Positions 25,901-33,678 of a stretch of DNA of 64,000 bases are shown piece after piece. This DNA comes from an uncultured Ruminococcus sp. (GTDB lineage: Bacteria > Bacillota > Clostridia > Oscillospirales > Acutalibacteraceae), in the NCBI GenBank assembly GCA_958403905.1, contig CATXZD010000012.1, positions 1 through 64,000 of the forward strand, in the 5' to 3' direction. Position numbers and translations under genes: made by a program. The notes under the pieces are model-generated. The model had not been told where the DNA came from. It saw only the letters and a program-made list of their open reading frames with translations, and searched no databases. How positions within the stretch are numbered: the stretch's first letter is position 1; each line of letters opens with the position of its first letter.

Positions 25901-28900
25901 TATCTTTGACGGAAATAGACTTGTTTTCTTCATTAAGCCAATTTTCGTTTGTTTCAAAGTTGCTGTTTTGCAGGGCGTTAAAGTCACTTGCGGTATTGCC
26001 CTCTTCAAACTGCAAGCAATCAAACCAAGCTGTGCCTGATGCATATCTTATAAGACAATATACTCTTATTTTTGCAGTCGTTGTGGGAACATTTGCTGTT
26101 ACGCTCAGTCTTTGCCATTCCTGTGTACCATCAATACCAATGCTGTTTACCTCTTTTACTGTTTTGTCTGAGGAATCAAGGCATTTAACTTTTAGAATGG
26201 CACCGATTGCTCCGCCACTGTAAATCTGCTTTATATCTTTTGTTTTTACATAAGCAGAAAAAGTAACATCCTTACCGTTGAAATCAGTTGTGTTAAATTG
26301 ATGTGCAGCTCCTGTAAAGAAAGCTGAATTAGAGTCACTGACAGGGTTGTTTACCTTGATCGATGTTGTGCCGAGGTATTGTACCTGTCCGTTTTCCTCG
26401 GTAGGCTCGGATGTATCAATTACTGCCGTACCTCCACTGCTTACAACACCGTTTCGGTCGCCGTTTGACTTGAAATAGTAACCGTTGCTTTTTATTTCAT
26501 TTTGCTCGGTGGATTCGGTTATATAGTTCTTTGTATATGATTCTGCTCCGCCTGAAATTAGTAATTCGTTACTGCCATTGCTGAGATAACCGTTTGCGTT
26601 AAGAACGGATACAGTTTCGCCGTTGTTATTAAAGGTGTGTGTTTCGCTCCTGCTCTGACGGTCGGTAAATGTTGTTGTATTGTCGTTATTATACTGAATG
26701 TTAAGATAGTTACCCTCAGCATTGTCAGAGCCGTATTCCTTTACGCAGGTTACCTGATTATTGCTGTTGTATGTATAGCTGTATTTCAGACCTTTTGTGT
26801 CGTTGGAATCACTGCAATCTCTCTGCTCAACCTTATTCAGTAACCTGTCGGGTGAGGGTTGAGTATAGTAGAACCACGAAAGCTTTTCTCCGGGGGATTT
26901 TACGCAAGCCAAGAATTGATTTGCATAATATGAAAAGCCTATGACATTGCCGTCAGGCAAAGTGATATTATTAACTCTCGGTTCGCTGTTGCCGGAATAA
27001 TACGCATAATTGATGCTAAATTCTCTGCCTGAACCATCGGTGATTTTTGTAAGATTTCCCAACGAATTATATGTGTATGTGATTGTATTGTTGTGTTCGT
27101 CCTTTTCCAAGAGAAGCTTTCCGCCGTTTGAGATAAGCTCATAGGTCTGGGTTATAGAGCCGTTGTCAATATATATTCCGTTATCATCAACGGTCAATGT
27201 CAAACCTGCACCATCTTCGTCTGACCACTCGTCTTTGTCGTCTGATTTTTTGAGATAATGGTCTGTGCCGTCTGCATCAGTATAGATATAATTGTAACCT
27301 GCTTTAGTCAGATTAGTGTCAGTTACTTCACGCACATACTGATTAAATGAGAACTGCCAACCATAACCGCTTGGAGAGCCATTTTCAAATATTTTATTAT
27401 AATTTATGCTGTTATAAGTTGCTGTTATTGATACAGGCATTCTTGAACCTGTACCCTGGTAAATACTCTGGTTGATTACAAGATTTCCAAGATAATCGGA
27501 AACAGAAACGGTTGCATTGTGTCCTGCATTCACCGTATGATACGCAAGATTGCTTTCCATTCCCGTGAAGTCTTTATATGTATATGTAAGTGATGGAGTT
27601 TCAGATGCTTTTACACCAGACTGAATAGTCAATATATTTGAACCGATAGTATCAAATGCTTCAAATGCTATTGATATTTTTGAAGCATTGTTATCGCAGG
27701 CATCTTTCATAGCTTTAGTTATATCAAATGAGAAGTATGTGCTGTTATCATATGTTAATGTATCATAATCAATAACATCATCGCTATAGAATTTAGACGA
27801 CCCTGATTTTAATTCAGCACTATGAGCCTTTATTACAATCGGACTATCTGTGCTTTTAGTTAAAACACTTTCTCCGTTAATTGTTTCAAAATTAATTTTC
27901 GCATTTACAATTTTTTCTCCGGGATTTAAATTGGGAATGTAATTAATATCAGTATATACATAACCGTTGTTTTTTAAATAATACGGTCCATACGAAAGTA
28001 CATTATTATTATTGATTTGCTGAAAACTTATTTTTGAATTTAACTTATATGTAAGCTCCGGGTCAATAGTAATTGGAAAGCTTCTGCCGATAGAATGTAT
28101 AAACCAAAAATCTGCGGTCAGCTTTACATTGAGATTACTGCCTTTTTGACTCTCAATACTTAATTTAAGCTGTGTGCTTGTTTCACCTTTAGCATCAATC
28201 ATATATGGTGCAACAATTCTATAAACCTCTTTATCACTCTTGTTACAGAGTGATATTGTGTAGTCATCAACCTGTTTTGCCGTTAAGTTTTTGATTTTGT
28301 ATGTAATATCAAATTCATTCTGAACATCAGATGATTTGAGAATAATATTTTCCTTTATGCCTGTTGATGTAACGAAATACTGTAAATCGACATTTTTAAA
28401 TACATCTTCATAGAGCGTTTCAGAAGTTAGATTCTTGAGTGTGGTAAACTTATCGTTACCGCTGAGTTTAGTATTATCTTTAATTATTTTTGCTTTGCTT
28501 TTATTTGCATTATCATAACCCCAACTGATTGAGTAATCGTCTGAGGTTAGTTTAATCATATTGTTTTTCTTTACTTTGTTAGAAAGCTTAATGTCAATAT
28601 TACTGCTTTTATTTGTGTATTCTTCAGACGACGCTTCGTCAGCAGTTGCATCGGATTTTTCAGCAACAAGTGAATTGTTGTACTCAACCCACTTGCCGTT
28701 ATCGCTTTGATAGTGGACAGGTACATCATATTCCGCAATCATAGTTGTGCCGTCGTCAAGCAAGAATTTTTTAGTGGTTTCTGTTCGTGCGGATGTGTCC
28801 TCAGCAACAATATTGCCTATTTCTTCTGCTTCGCCCTGAACATTATCAAAAGATGAATATGTTGTATTCTCTTCTTTATTGGCAATAGTTTCGGATAAAG

Positions 28901-28982
28901 CCTGAACAGGGATTGATGATATCATTGTTACGCACAAAACTATCGATACAATTGAAAGTAAATATTTAATTTTCCTACTCAT
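22899..28982 (-). CDS. Secreted RHS/YD-repeat polymorphic toxin (RHS2)
   Basis: 2027 residues from ATG 28982, which has GGGAGAG seven bases upstream; six more codons are open upstream but lack a site. Signal peptide residues 1-28 (IPVQA). The region up to 300 parallels RHS1. A diverged DNRLRE-like module lies at about 307-474, YD repeats from about 500, a carbohydrate-binding-like module at about 880-995, and a Ser/Asn/Glu linker at about 1037-1080. More YD repeats and the core NPFRYRGYVYDNESGLYYLQ through SIDPYG (1812-1878) follow. The tip (1880-2027) is Lys-rich with long hydrophobic helices (IDIILMLIPGIGALFAPVKA and IDIILSIGGAISGILDYVF), suggesting a membrane-inserting or pore-forming toxin. 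It is followed by a membrane immunity candidate. Confidence 0.9.
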   Translation of the reverse strand: MSRKIKYLLSIVSIVLCVTMISSIPVQALSETIANKEENTTYSSFDNVQGEAEEIGNIVAEDTSARTETTKKFLLDDGTTMIAEYDVPVHYQSDNGKWVEYNNSLVAEKSDATADEASSEEYTNKSSNIDIKLSNKVKKNNMIKLTSDDYSISWGYDNANKSKAKIIKDNTKLSGNDKFTTLKNLTSETLYEDVFKNVDLQYFVTSTGIKENIILKSSDVQNEFDITYKIKNLTAKQVDDYTISLCNKSDKEVYRIVAPYMIDAKGETSTQLKLSIESQKGSNLNVKLTADFWFIHSIGRSFPITIDPELTYKLNSKISFQQINNNNVLSYGPYYLKNNGYVYTDINYIPNLNPGEKIVNAKINFETINGESVLTKSTDSPIVIKAHSAELKSGSSKFYSDDVIDYDTLTYDNSTYFSFDITKAMKDACDNNASKISIAFEAFDTIGSNILTIQSGVKASETPSLTYTYKDFTGMESNLAYHTVNAGHNATVSVSDYLGNLVINQSIYQGTGSRMPVSITATYNSINYNKIFENGSPSGYGWQFSFNQYVREVTDTNLTKAGYNYIYTDADGTDHYLKKSDDKDEWSDEDGAGLTLTVDDNGIYIDNGSITQTYELISNGGKLLLEKDEHNNTITYTYNSLGNLTKITDGSGREFSINYAYYSGNSEPRVNNITLPDGNVIGFSYYANQFLACVKSPGEKLSWFYYTQPSPDRLLNKVEQRDCSDSNDTKGLKYSYTYNSNNQVTCVKEYGSDNAEGNYLNIQYNNDNTTTFTDRQSRSETHTFNNNGETVSVLNANGYLSNGSNELLISGGAESYTKNYITESTEQNEIKSNGYYFKSNGDRNGVVSSGGTAVIDTSEPTEENGQVQYLGTTSIKVNNPVSDSNSAFFTGAAHQFNTTDFNGKDVTFSAYVKTKDIKQIYSGGAIGAILKVKCLDSSDKTVKEVNSIGIDGTQEWQRLSVTANVPTTTAKIRVYCLIRYASGTAWFDCLQFEEGNTASDFNALQNSNFETNENWLNEENKSISVKDNSTVINGQPGILSGEPEPTDGNSNNENTSNENSGDESSTEETQPATYCETVTETETNDSITTYDEYGNAIKTEQGYVTRTVKKTYEVKSTEPTNNDNVADDGTNESKGLGNKYIYQNVKVGKAGVRFNIAGQAKADSVPLTKDHRTFGIALNIYYEGNPVPETHYQEFNSATTHQQTVSMEVIPQKDNEVINYVAFAFVYGYNGNTMTAYNAMLNIAPLGYTTDNSSSGDESSNKNDEYIDYEVVSESIDKSKTYMQTSTEYDSTGNYATSETDEAGNTVTYTYDTKGNKTSVTDGKGNITNYTYNAGNNVTSIKTGNAQNQYSYNGANNISAITHNGFSYTFNYDVYNNLISTKIGDTALVTNTYSASNGNLTKTTYANGDYIQYTYDKYDNITKLTSETGVIAEFIYNKKGLVAKSVDKSSGTTTYYYYDFSGTLTGEYRQNNDGSLSYYLGYDSNGNQVEKTSINGQTKTITTGTDENENAFVSNDGVIAKTTTDNFGRTTQIKTSRGEGNSVFFTDYEYASGTAENSTTNLVSKLTQKYGSDELVNYEYSYDGNGNITEIYENGTLAHKYTYDNLNQLKTEYDYLDLFYINYSYDNSGNIIAKHEQLLDPTYLYPTGSDRGNVYEYTDTEWKDKVSIINGDTITYDASGNPLSYRDDMSFTWQNGRQLSSLQTEDNEVNYKYDSNGMRTQKTDNSGTTYYYYDSNKNLIGLTKNNDTLLFYYDSDNSVTSFKYNGTMYYYIKDLQGDIVKIINQAGTEVAGYVYDAWGNIKSTTGDSNLRELNPFRYRGYVYDNESGLYYLQSRYYDPFTGRFLNADDTAFLGATGTVLSTNLFAYCENNPANSIDPYGTFKFTIRRWMISVPIDIILMLIPGIGALFAPVKAIAKSIGKKLLKSKLKTPITKFIKFIAKNAKKIMLGFKKIINKIPIFGKKIASKINLKKFEKMIAGATNSAIVNKFLNYIINDIDIILSIGGAISGILDYVFDKKINNVIWEFK

Positions 28983-29099
28983 AATTTTCTCTCCCATCAT
29001 ATTTTTTAGATTAGTGAATTAAACAATAATAAGACATACTATCTCATATGAAACACCACCTAAAAATCTTCTTAAACATCTTAAATGTTATCAAAGTAA

Positions 29100-29149
29100 A
29101 TTATAAATAGTTAAATTATGTAACGAATCGTCGGATATTTGTATTGAAT
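29100..29149 (-). promoter_or_regulatory. RHS2 promoter with LytTR-like repeats
   Basis: A TATAAT on the minus strand (complement 29100-29105) lies 12 bp from paired repeats GTAACGAA and GTATTGAA (29120-29148, 21-bp period). The expected -35 falls inside the proximal repeat and is poor, as in agr- and vir-type promoters that need a LytTR activator. Confidence 0.6.
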
Positions 29150-29154
29150 TGTAA

Positions 29155-29200
29155 AAAAGGCAGTTATTTAAGTGTAAATCCACTCAAATAACTGCCTTTT
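29155..29200 (-). terminator. Terminator between kinase and RHS2
   Basis: AAAAGGCAGTTATTTAAGTG (29155-29174) pairs with CACTCAAATAACTGCCTTTT (29181-29200) with one wobble. It has T-runs on both sides and closes the LytTR/kinase operon before the RHS2 promoter. Confidence 0.85.
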
Positions 29201-29220
29201 AAATCAGCATAAATATTATA

Positions 29221-30258
29221 TTAAGTCTTTTTTATATTAACAAGTAAAGCACTTAATGAAAATACATTGTCTTTACATTCAAGATTTAGATTTCCGTTGT
29301 ATTTTCTTACACATTTATTAATTGAATACAAACCGAACCCATGGTTAGACTTATCTTCTTTTGTTGTAGATATATTATTGTTAACTATCCTAACCGGTTT
29401 ATCAACAGGATTAGAAATGCAGATATGTACAGTATTTTCGGTTTCTTTCAGATTGATTTTAATTACTTTATTTCTATCTTTAATTTGTTTACATGCCTCA
29501 ATTGCGTTATCCAAAGCATTACCGAATATAGTGCATATGTCAATAGGATCAATAAATTCAGCAGTAATGATTCCTTTTATTTGAATATCTATATCATCAG
29601 CACTTTGTTTTTTATCAGACACTAACGCATCTAATATATAGTTTCCCGTTTGCACAGAAGATATTTCATTTAAAAAATCAAAAGAACTGTCTAAATAGCT
29701 TTTAGCTGATACTAAGTCTTGTTTTTCAAGATATGTGTTTAAAACAATCAATTGATTCTTATAATTATGCCTAAATTCCTTAAGTGATTGTTCTTTCTCC
29801 ATTAATTTTTGGTAATAGTTAAATTGAAGTTTTGATTGTTCATTTGCAATCTCAGAAATCTTTTTATAATAATTCTTCGATGTTACATTTGATATAAATA
29901 TTGGGTATGCCACACAAAATACAATTAGCAAAAACAAAAATGAAAACTCCAAAAAATAGTACCAAGATTGGTTGGTAAACTCTGTTTTAGGAATATAAGA
30001 CAGTCCAAAAGCAAAAAGCGAAATAATATAAAGAGAGATTACAATAAATATTTTCAATACTCTTGGTATAAACAGAAAAAAGTTATTAAATTTGGAATGT
30101 AAATAATCTCTTTTGATAATTATCAAAATTATCAGTACACAAAATTCAATCGTAATATCGATTATTGATTTATAAAATTCATTAGCAACAAAAAAGTTTC
30201 CAACAAGAATTATTGACGATGTAACAGAAAAAATGATAGCCTGCAAAAGTGCAATCAT
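29221..30258 (-). CDS. GHKL (AgrC-type) sensor histidine kinase
   Basis: 345 residues as read. Five hydrophobic helices span about 1-135. The HisKA-like box is KEFRHNYKNQLIVL (His near 162). The GHKL ATPase has FGNALDNAIEACKQI (near 246) and SNHGFGLYSI (near 306). The class senses small peptides or membrane signals and phosphorylates a LytTR regulator, which is encoded just upstream. No ribosome binding site precedes ATG 30258, and a 51-codon hydrophobic ORF ends at its start (ATGA overlap). Either the two are coupled or a frameshift has split one kinase whose first helices are in the small ORF. Confidence 0.85.
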   Translation of the reverse strand: MIALLQAIIFSVTSSIILVGNFFVANEFYKSIIDITIEFCVLIILIIIKRDYLHSKFNNFFLFIPRVLKIFIVISLYIISLFAFGLSYIPKTEFTNQSWYYFLEFSFLFLLIVFCVAYPIFISNVTSKNYYKKISEIANEQSKLQFNYYQKLMEKEQSLKEFRHNYKNQLIVLNTYLEKQDLVSAKSYLDSSFDFLNEISSVQTGNYILDALVSDKKQSADDIDIQIKGIITAEFIDPIDICTIFGNALDNAIEACKQIKDRNKVIKINLKETENTVHICISNPVDKPVRIVNNNISTTKEDKSNHGFGLYSINKCVRKYNGNLNLECKDNVFSLSALLVNIKKT

Positions 30259-30410
30259 ATATATACTAAAACAATATATATGGGTATAAAAACAGCAATT
30301 ATATAAATGAATACTCGTTTTAAAATAAGTCTACATTCAGTTGACTTAATTAAAAACAATGCGCAAGAAATTGTAGACAGTATAAGTTCAATAGTAAAGA
30401 AAATCAACAT
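30255..30410 (-). CDS. Hydrophobic 51-residue ORF, possible kinase N-terminus
   Basis: The frame runs from ATG 30410, two bases after the response-regulator stop, to TGA at 30255-30257 inside the kinase start. It encodes MLIFFTIELILSTISCALFL, a basic loop, then FIYIIAVFIPIYIVLVYI: two membrane helices. AgrC-type kinases usually have six or more helices and begin like this, so a one-base shift may have separated it from the kinase. A separate membrane peptide is the alternative. No clear ribosome binding site. Confidence 0.55.
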   Translation of the reverse strand: MLIFFTIELILSTISCALFLIKSTECRLILKRVFIYIIAVFIPIYIVLVYI

Positions 30411-30412
30411 AA

Positions 30413-31114
30413 TCAAATTACATTATCATTGTGATAGGTGTTAAGTGCATTTAAAAATTTTGTATACCTATCTCTGCTTATTTTAGCTATTTCGCCATTA
30501 ATGAGTTTTATGCTGTTTTTATCAAAAGATACAATAGAATTGAAATTAACAATAAACGATCTATGTGTTATAAAGAAGCAGTTGCTTGGAAGCAATGTAT
30601 ATACCTTATTGATTGATTTGGTGCATTGCAAACTGTCTTTTAAGGTTCTAATGATGCTATTACGTCCATTTGCCTCTATATAGACAATATCGCCGGTATA
30701 AATACTTTTATGTTCGCCCTCTGAATATACCAACACAGGATAGTGCATTCCTTTTATTCTTCTAAAAGAATCGAGTGCCTCATATAATTCTTCATCTTTT
30801 AAAGGCTTAATTAAGAACCTAAATGTATCATAAAGAAAGGTTTTATAAGCAATTTCCGGGAAACTCGATATGAATACTATCATTGACAGCATATTCTTCT
30901 TTCTAATTTCCTTGGCTACTTCCAATCCATTTACATTAGGCATTTGGTAATCAAGAAAAACAATATCATAATTTTTGCTATTATTTAGTAACATCTGACC
31001 ATCATAGAATATGTCTATGCATGTATCAAGATTATTCTTATTAGAATAGCTATAAATCTTGTCCTTTAACATTTCACAAAATAATGGTTCGTCATCACAA
31101 ATTGCAATCAGCAT
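30413..31114 (-). CDS. LytTR-family response regulator
   Basis: 233 residues from ATG 31114, preceded by GGTGAT. The receiver has CDDE acidic residues near 7-9, the phosphorylated Asp in YDIVFLDYQMPN (near 53), and FLIKPL (Lys near 104). The LytTR DNA-binding domain follows (about 135-230) with IYIEANGRNSIIRT and FFITHRSFIVNFN. It is operonic with the kinase. The two nearest transcription units, RHS1 and RHS2, both have paired repeats of the type such regulators bind, so it probably controls toxin expression. Confidence 0.93.
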   Translation of the reverse strand: MLIAICDDEPLFCEMLKDKIYSYSNKNNLDTCIDIFYDGQMLLNNSKNYDIVFLDYQMPNVNGLEVAKEIRKKNMLSMIVFISSFPEIAYKTFLYDTFRFLIKPLKDEELYEALDSFRRIKGMHYPVLVYSEGEHKSIYTGDIVYIEANGRNSIIRTLKDSLQCTKSINKVYTLLPSNCFFITHRSFIVNFNSIVSFDKNSIKLINGEIAKISRDRYTKFLNALNTYHNDNVI

Positions 31115-31291
31115 AATATAATCACCAATCTTAAAATACAATTCGTTACAAAAACAACACCATTCACTACACGATACCCCAAAATTCGCACAAAAATAAG
31201 TATTTTATTAGCGAAGAGTAATTCAGATTGGAGTGGTGAAAGTGATTTGGCATTCAATTTGGCATTTATTTAAAAAAATATTCGGATGAGT

Positions 31292-31624
31292 TTAGTCTGT
31301 ATGTGATGAAAAATATTCATTCATTTTATCAACCATAAATAATAACATTTCTGATTGATCTGAAGTCCAGTTTTTTGTAATTTCAGTGATTAAGTTTTCT
31401 TGATGCTTCTTATCAGACAAATCAGATATCAAATTATCTACATTAGTATTAATTATGTCTGCTATAGTATCAAGCCTATTTAATGAAACATGAGTATGTC
31501 CACATTCAATTTGGCTGATATATCCCGTTGAAACCTCAAGTGCTTCTGCGAGTTCAGATTGCGTCATATGTGCTTTTGTTCTATATTTTTTTACTCTTTG
31601 CCCTATGGCAGCATAATCAATCAT
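31292..31624 (-). CDS. XRE-family HTH regulator
   Basis: 110 residues from ATG 31624, with GGTGATTAGT before it. Residues about 5-60 form a Cro/CI helix-turn-helix: AKHMTQSELAEALEVSTGYISQIECGH. The C-terminal half is helical and may dimerise. It is divergent from another XRE gene at 31728, with a palindrome between them. Probably part of ICE lysogeny-like control. Confidence 0.88.
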   Translation of the reverse strand: MIDYAAIGQRVKKYRTKAHMTQSELAEALEVSTGYISQIECGHTHVSLNRLDTIADIINTNVDNLISDLSDKKHQENLITEITKNWTSDQSEMLLFMVDKMNEYFSSHTD

Positions 31625-31668
31625 ACTAATCACCACTTAAATTATATCAGTAATGGGTAAAATTAGAA

Positions 31669-31684
31669 GTGAGTTATAACTTAC
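31669..31684. promoter_or_regulatory. Palindromic operator between two XRE genes
   Basis: GTGAGTTATAACTTAC is a 16-base near-perfect palindrome centred between the divergent regulators. It is a likely site for one or both XRE proteins. Confidence 0.55.
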
Positions 31685-31727
31685 AATAATTTACTTATAG
31701 CTTAATATTTCCTAATATAAACACTAT

Positions 31728-32105
31728 ATGAAAATGAATAATGACGTAGGAATATTTATAAAACAAAAAAGAATTCAAAAACATATTTCTCTTAGAGCCT
31801 TTTCTCGGGAAGTTGGAATTTCTGCTGAATATCTTTCTAAAATAGAAAATGGCTTTAGAGCGGCTCCTAATGAAGAAGTGCTTGCGAAAATTGCAACTAA
31901 ATTGCTGCTATCTCCTGAAGAAAAAGAAAATCTTTATGATTTAGCAGCAGATTCAAAGCCATATTTATCATTAGCCTCGGATTTGCTTTTATATATTAAG
32001 CAAAATAAAAGCATACATAAAGCGTTGAGATTGGCAAAGCGATGTGATGCTGATGAAGAAGATTGGCAGAATTTTATTGAATTCTTATCTAAAAAATACT
32101 TATAA
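31728..32105 (+). CDS. XRE-family HTH regulator
   Basis: 125 residues. The N-terminal helix-turn-helix (residues about 8-65) contains ISLRAFSREVGISAEYLSKIENG. The C-terminal half holds PEEKENLYDLAADS and a helical region seen in ICE and phage repressors. No strong ribosome binding site precedes ATG 31728; a second ATG lies two codons later. It points towards the zinc-ribbon, sigma-like and recombinase genes and may repress or time excision. Confidence 0.85.
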   Translation: MKMNNDVGIFIKQKRIQKHISLRAFSREVGISAEYLSKIENGFRAAPNEEVLAKIATKLLLSPEEKENLYDLAADSKPYLSLASDLLLYIKQNKSIHKALRLAKRCDADEEDWQNFIEFLSKKYL

Positions 32106-32114
32106 ATATCACTA

Positions 32115-32147
32115 AAAATCCGAGTTATAAGCTTGGATTTTCTTTTA
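32115..32147 (+). terminator. Terminator after the XRE gene
   Basis: AAAATCC (32115-32121) pairs with GGATTTT (32135-32141), extended inward by AG/CTT pairs, and is followed by CTTTT. Confidence 0.6.
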
Positions 32148-32186
32148 GAATAAGTGTGTACTTTCAAGTACACGCACGAAAGGCGA

Positions 32187-32387
32187 ATGTTCGTGGTTGA
32201 TACAAAGGAAAAAATAATTTATCAATTTGATATTAAATGTCCATGTTGCAGTAAACGATTGATGACAATTAATTTGTCACAATATAAGAGACCTATTGTA
32301 AGTATATTTTCAAAGGACGACAGCGGAACACATAATACCGAAACACGATGTCCAATATGCAAATCCTTTGTTGCAGTTGATGTATAA
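32187..32387 (+). CDS. Small zinc-ribbon protein
   Basis: About 66 residues from ATG 32187 (AAAGGCG upstream; an earlier in-frame start at 32154 has no site). Two Cys pairs, KCPCCSKRL and RCPICKSF, 36 residues apart, make a treble-clef or ribbon zinc site. No enzyme motif. Small ICE proteins of this kind are often DNA- or RNA-polymerase-associated, but the role here is unknown. Confidence 0.65.
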   Translation: MFVVDTKEKIIYQFDIKCPCCSKRLMTINLSQYKRPIVSIFSKDDSGTHNTETRCPICKSFVAVDV

Positions 32388-32404
32388 AATTAAATATTAA
32401 ACTT

Positions 32405-32524
32405 AGTACGAGCCTACAGCCGGAAACGCTGATTACATTTTCAGTAGGAACGAGCTTACGAAATGCCGACAAGTTATAGCTTTTAATGCTATTACCTGTC
32501 GGCAATATTTTTTGCCCTCTTTGC
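32405..32524 (+). promoter_or_regulatory. Structured leader with terminator before the sigma-like gene
   Basis: An upstream part has CCTAC/GTAGG enclosing a CAGC/GCTG hairpin and two ACGAGC copies (32405-32456). The second part is a long stem, TGCCGACAAGTTATAGC with GCTATTACCTGTCGGCA (32464-32514), followed by a T-run at 32517-32523. The stem is a convincing intrinsic terminator lying about 100 bp before the sigma-like gene, so it could be an attenuator. Identity of the sensing part unknown. Confidence 0.6.
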
Positions 32525-32567
32525 GTTAAAAGCAGAAAGGACAATTATGTTTTTCAGAAACAGAAGC

Positions 32568-32611
32568 CCTCCAATCGACCTGAATTAATAAAAATTCAGA
32601 TTGATTGGAGG
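32568..32611 (+). promoter_or_regulatory. Hairpin that sequesters the ribosome binding site of the sigma-like gene
   Basis: CCTCCAATC (32568-32576) pairs perfectly with GATTGGAGG (32603-32611), and the stem continues inward with CTGAATT/AATTCAG. GGAGG, the ribosome binding site eight bases before ATG 32620, is fully buried. Translation should need opening of this stem by RNA, protein, or coupled translation. Confidence 0.75.
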
Positions 32612-32619
32612 AAAATTAA

Positions 32620-33105
32620 ATGGATGATAATCGTCCAAAACGAAGAAAATCAAAGGATAATCCTTATACGATTTTTGAAGAGAACGGAAAATTTTATGTT
32701 ATTTTCACAGACGGGCAAGGTGATGAAAATAGAGTTGAAGTTAATAATGATGTGTTTAGCTTGTTTAATGATAATGAACTACAAGATATTTCTCAGTTAA
32801 ACGAGTTTGATAGGCACATTGAACATTCTAAGCAATCAGAGAACACTCTACATAAGAAAACGCTGTCTGATAATATTCAGTTTGAAGATATCATTATTTC
32901 GAAAATAAGAAGCGGAAAATTAAAGGAAATGCTTGTTTGTCTTCCGCCATTGCAGAGAGAAAGAATAATCCTCTTCTACTGGGAACGATTTAACTGTTCT
33001 GAAATTGCAGAAATTCAGGGATGTACGAGGCAAGCTGTTTCGTTAAGCATTAGACGAGCAAGAAAAAAGCTAAAAGATGAAATTCTTAAAAAGGAAAATA
33101 TTTAA
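32620..33105 (+). CDS. Sigma-70-like factor (region 4), ICE regulator
   Basis: 161 residues. The first 90 are charged and include FEENGKFYVIFTDGQGDENR, a segment seen in ICE-encoded sigma-like proteins. The C-terminal 65 form a sigma region 4: LPPLQRERIILFYWERFNCSEIAEIQGCTRQAVSLSIRRARKKL (recognition helix around CTRQAVSLSI). No region 2 is obvious, so it may act as an activator rather than a full sigma factor. Its ribosome binding site is hidden in a hairpin and a terminator lies further up. It precedes the recombinase genes and probably switches excision or transfer. Confidence 0.8.
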   Translation: MDDNRPKRRKSKDNPYTIFEENGKFYVIFTDGQGDENRVEVNNDVFSLFNDNELQDISQLNEFDRHIEHSKQSENTLHKKTLSDNIQFEDIIISKIRSGKLKEMLVCLPPLQRERIILFYWERFNCSEIAEIQGCTRQAVSLSIRRARKKLKDEILKKENI

Positions 33106-33187
33106 CAAAGCCTTACAGAATATTTTGTTAAAAACGCTGAAAATAAAATTTTTTCAAAAATAGGCTTGTCAAAACGCTTTTAAGTGA

Positions 33188-33235
33188 GGAAACAGGTGAA
33201 AGGTTTAATTTCCTTTCGCCTGTTTTCTTTTTTTT
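33188..33235 (+). terminator. Terminator after the sigma-like gene
   Basis: GGAAACAGGTGAAAGG (33188-33203) pairs with CCTTTCGCCTGTTTTC (33212-33227), followed by eight T residues (33228-33235). Strong Rho-independent signal. Confidence 0.9.
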
Positions 33236-33269
33236 GAGAACAGGTATTGCTCTTTGAAAATTAAATATC

Positions 33270-33660
33270 AGCACATCAGATACATTCCTTCTGCTGTTCG
33301 GAACGGACAAGCCACATGAGCGAACATATTTTATAATATCTTTAGGACTCAGACATTGAAAGGCAAATTCAATGACGGCGATGACAGGCAGAGGGGATAA
33401 TGATACTTCCGTCAAGTCAAAAGTCGAGCGTGATAGAACCGTCGCAACCAAAGAGGGCGGCTGTGGGAGATCCTCACGGTGGTGAAATTCCAATGGAGTC
33501 AAATGCATGACCGTCTGGTGTGTTCCTTGTCGCAGGGTATCGAGGATAAATAGCGATAACAGGATAGCGTGAAAATTAGAGCTATCCAAAACGATTGATA
33601 TTATCCCGACAGCAGAAGATTTTAAATTTTTTACTGTCGGGATGTACATAATAAAAATTT
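33270..33660 (+). ncRNA. Structured-looking non-coding block upstream of recombinases
   Basis: About 390 bases lack a credible gene but are GC-richer than the surroundings. Stems include GTGGG/CCTCAC around 33453-33469, GGATAGC with GCTATCC near 33563-33588, and ATCCCGACAG with CTGTCGGGAT near 33603-33643. A 34-codon frame begins inside near 33378 but has no ribosome binding site. A minus-strand frame (33128-33649) looks like an antisense artefact. It may be a long regulatory RNA, a transfer- or excision-related site, or a leader for the small genes downstream. Confidence 0.45.
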
Positions 33661-33678
33661 AAGAGAGTAGGTGTTAAA

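Noticed and set aside
16000..28900. Short frames on the plus strand across the RHS genes
   Set aside because: They are shadows of the repeat-rich coding strand, with no start sites or conserved features.
15124..29000. Type VI secretion effectors of the RHS type
   Set aside because: Both proteins carry Sec signal peptides and no PAAR or VgrG-type partner is present; the organism appears Gram-positive.
30258..30410. Continuous kinase frame upstream of 30258
   Set aside because: A stop in the kinase's own frame (near 30328) blocks extension; the hydrophobic region upstream is in another frame, so it is listed as a separate ORF or frameshifted N-terminus.
33128..33649. Minus-strand frame of 173 codons
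   Set aside because: It spans a terminator and several RNA stems, has no ribosome binding site, and its composition is unlike neighbouring proteins. Treated as antisense to a structured non-coding block.
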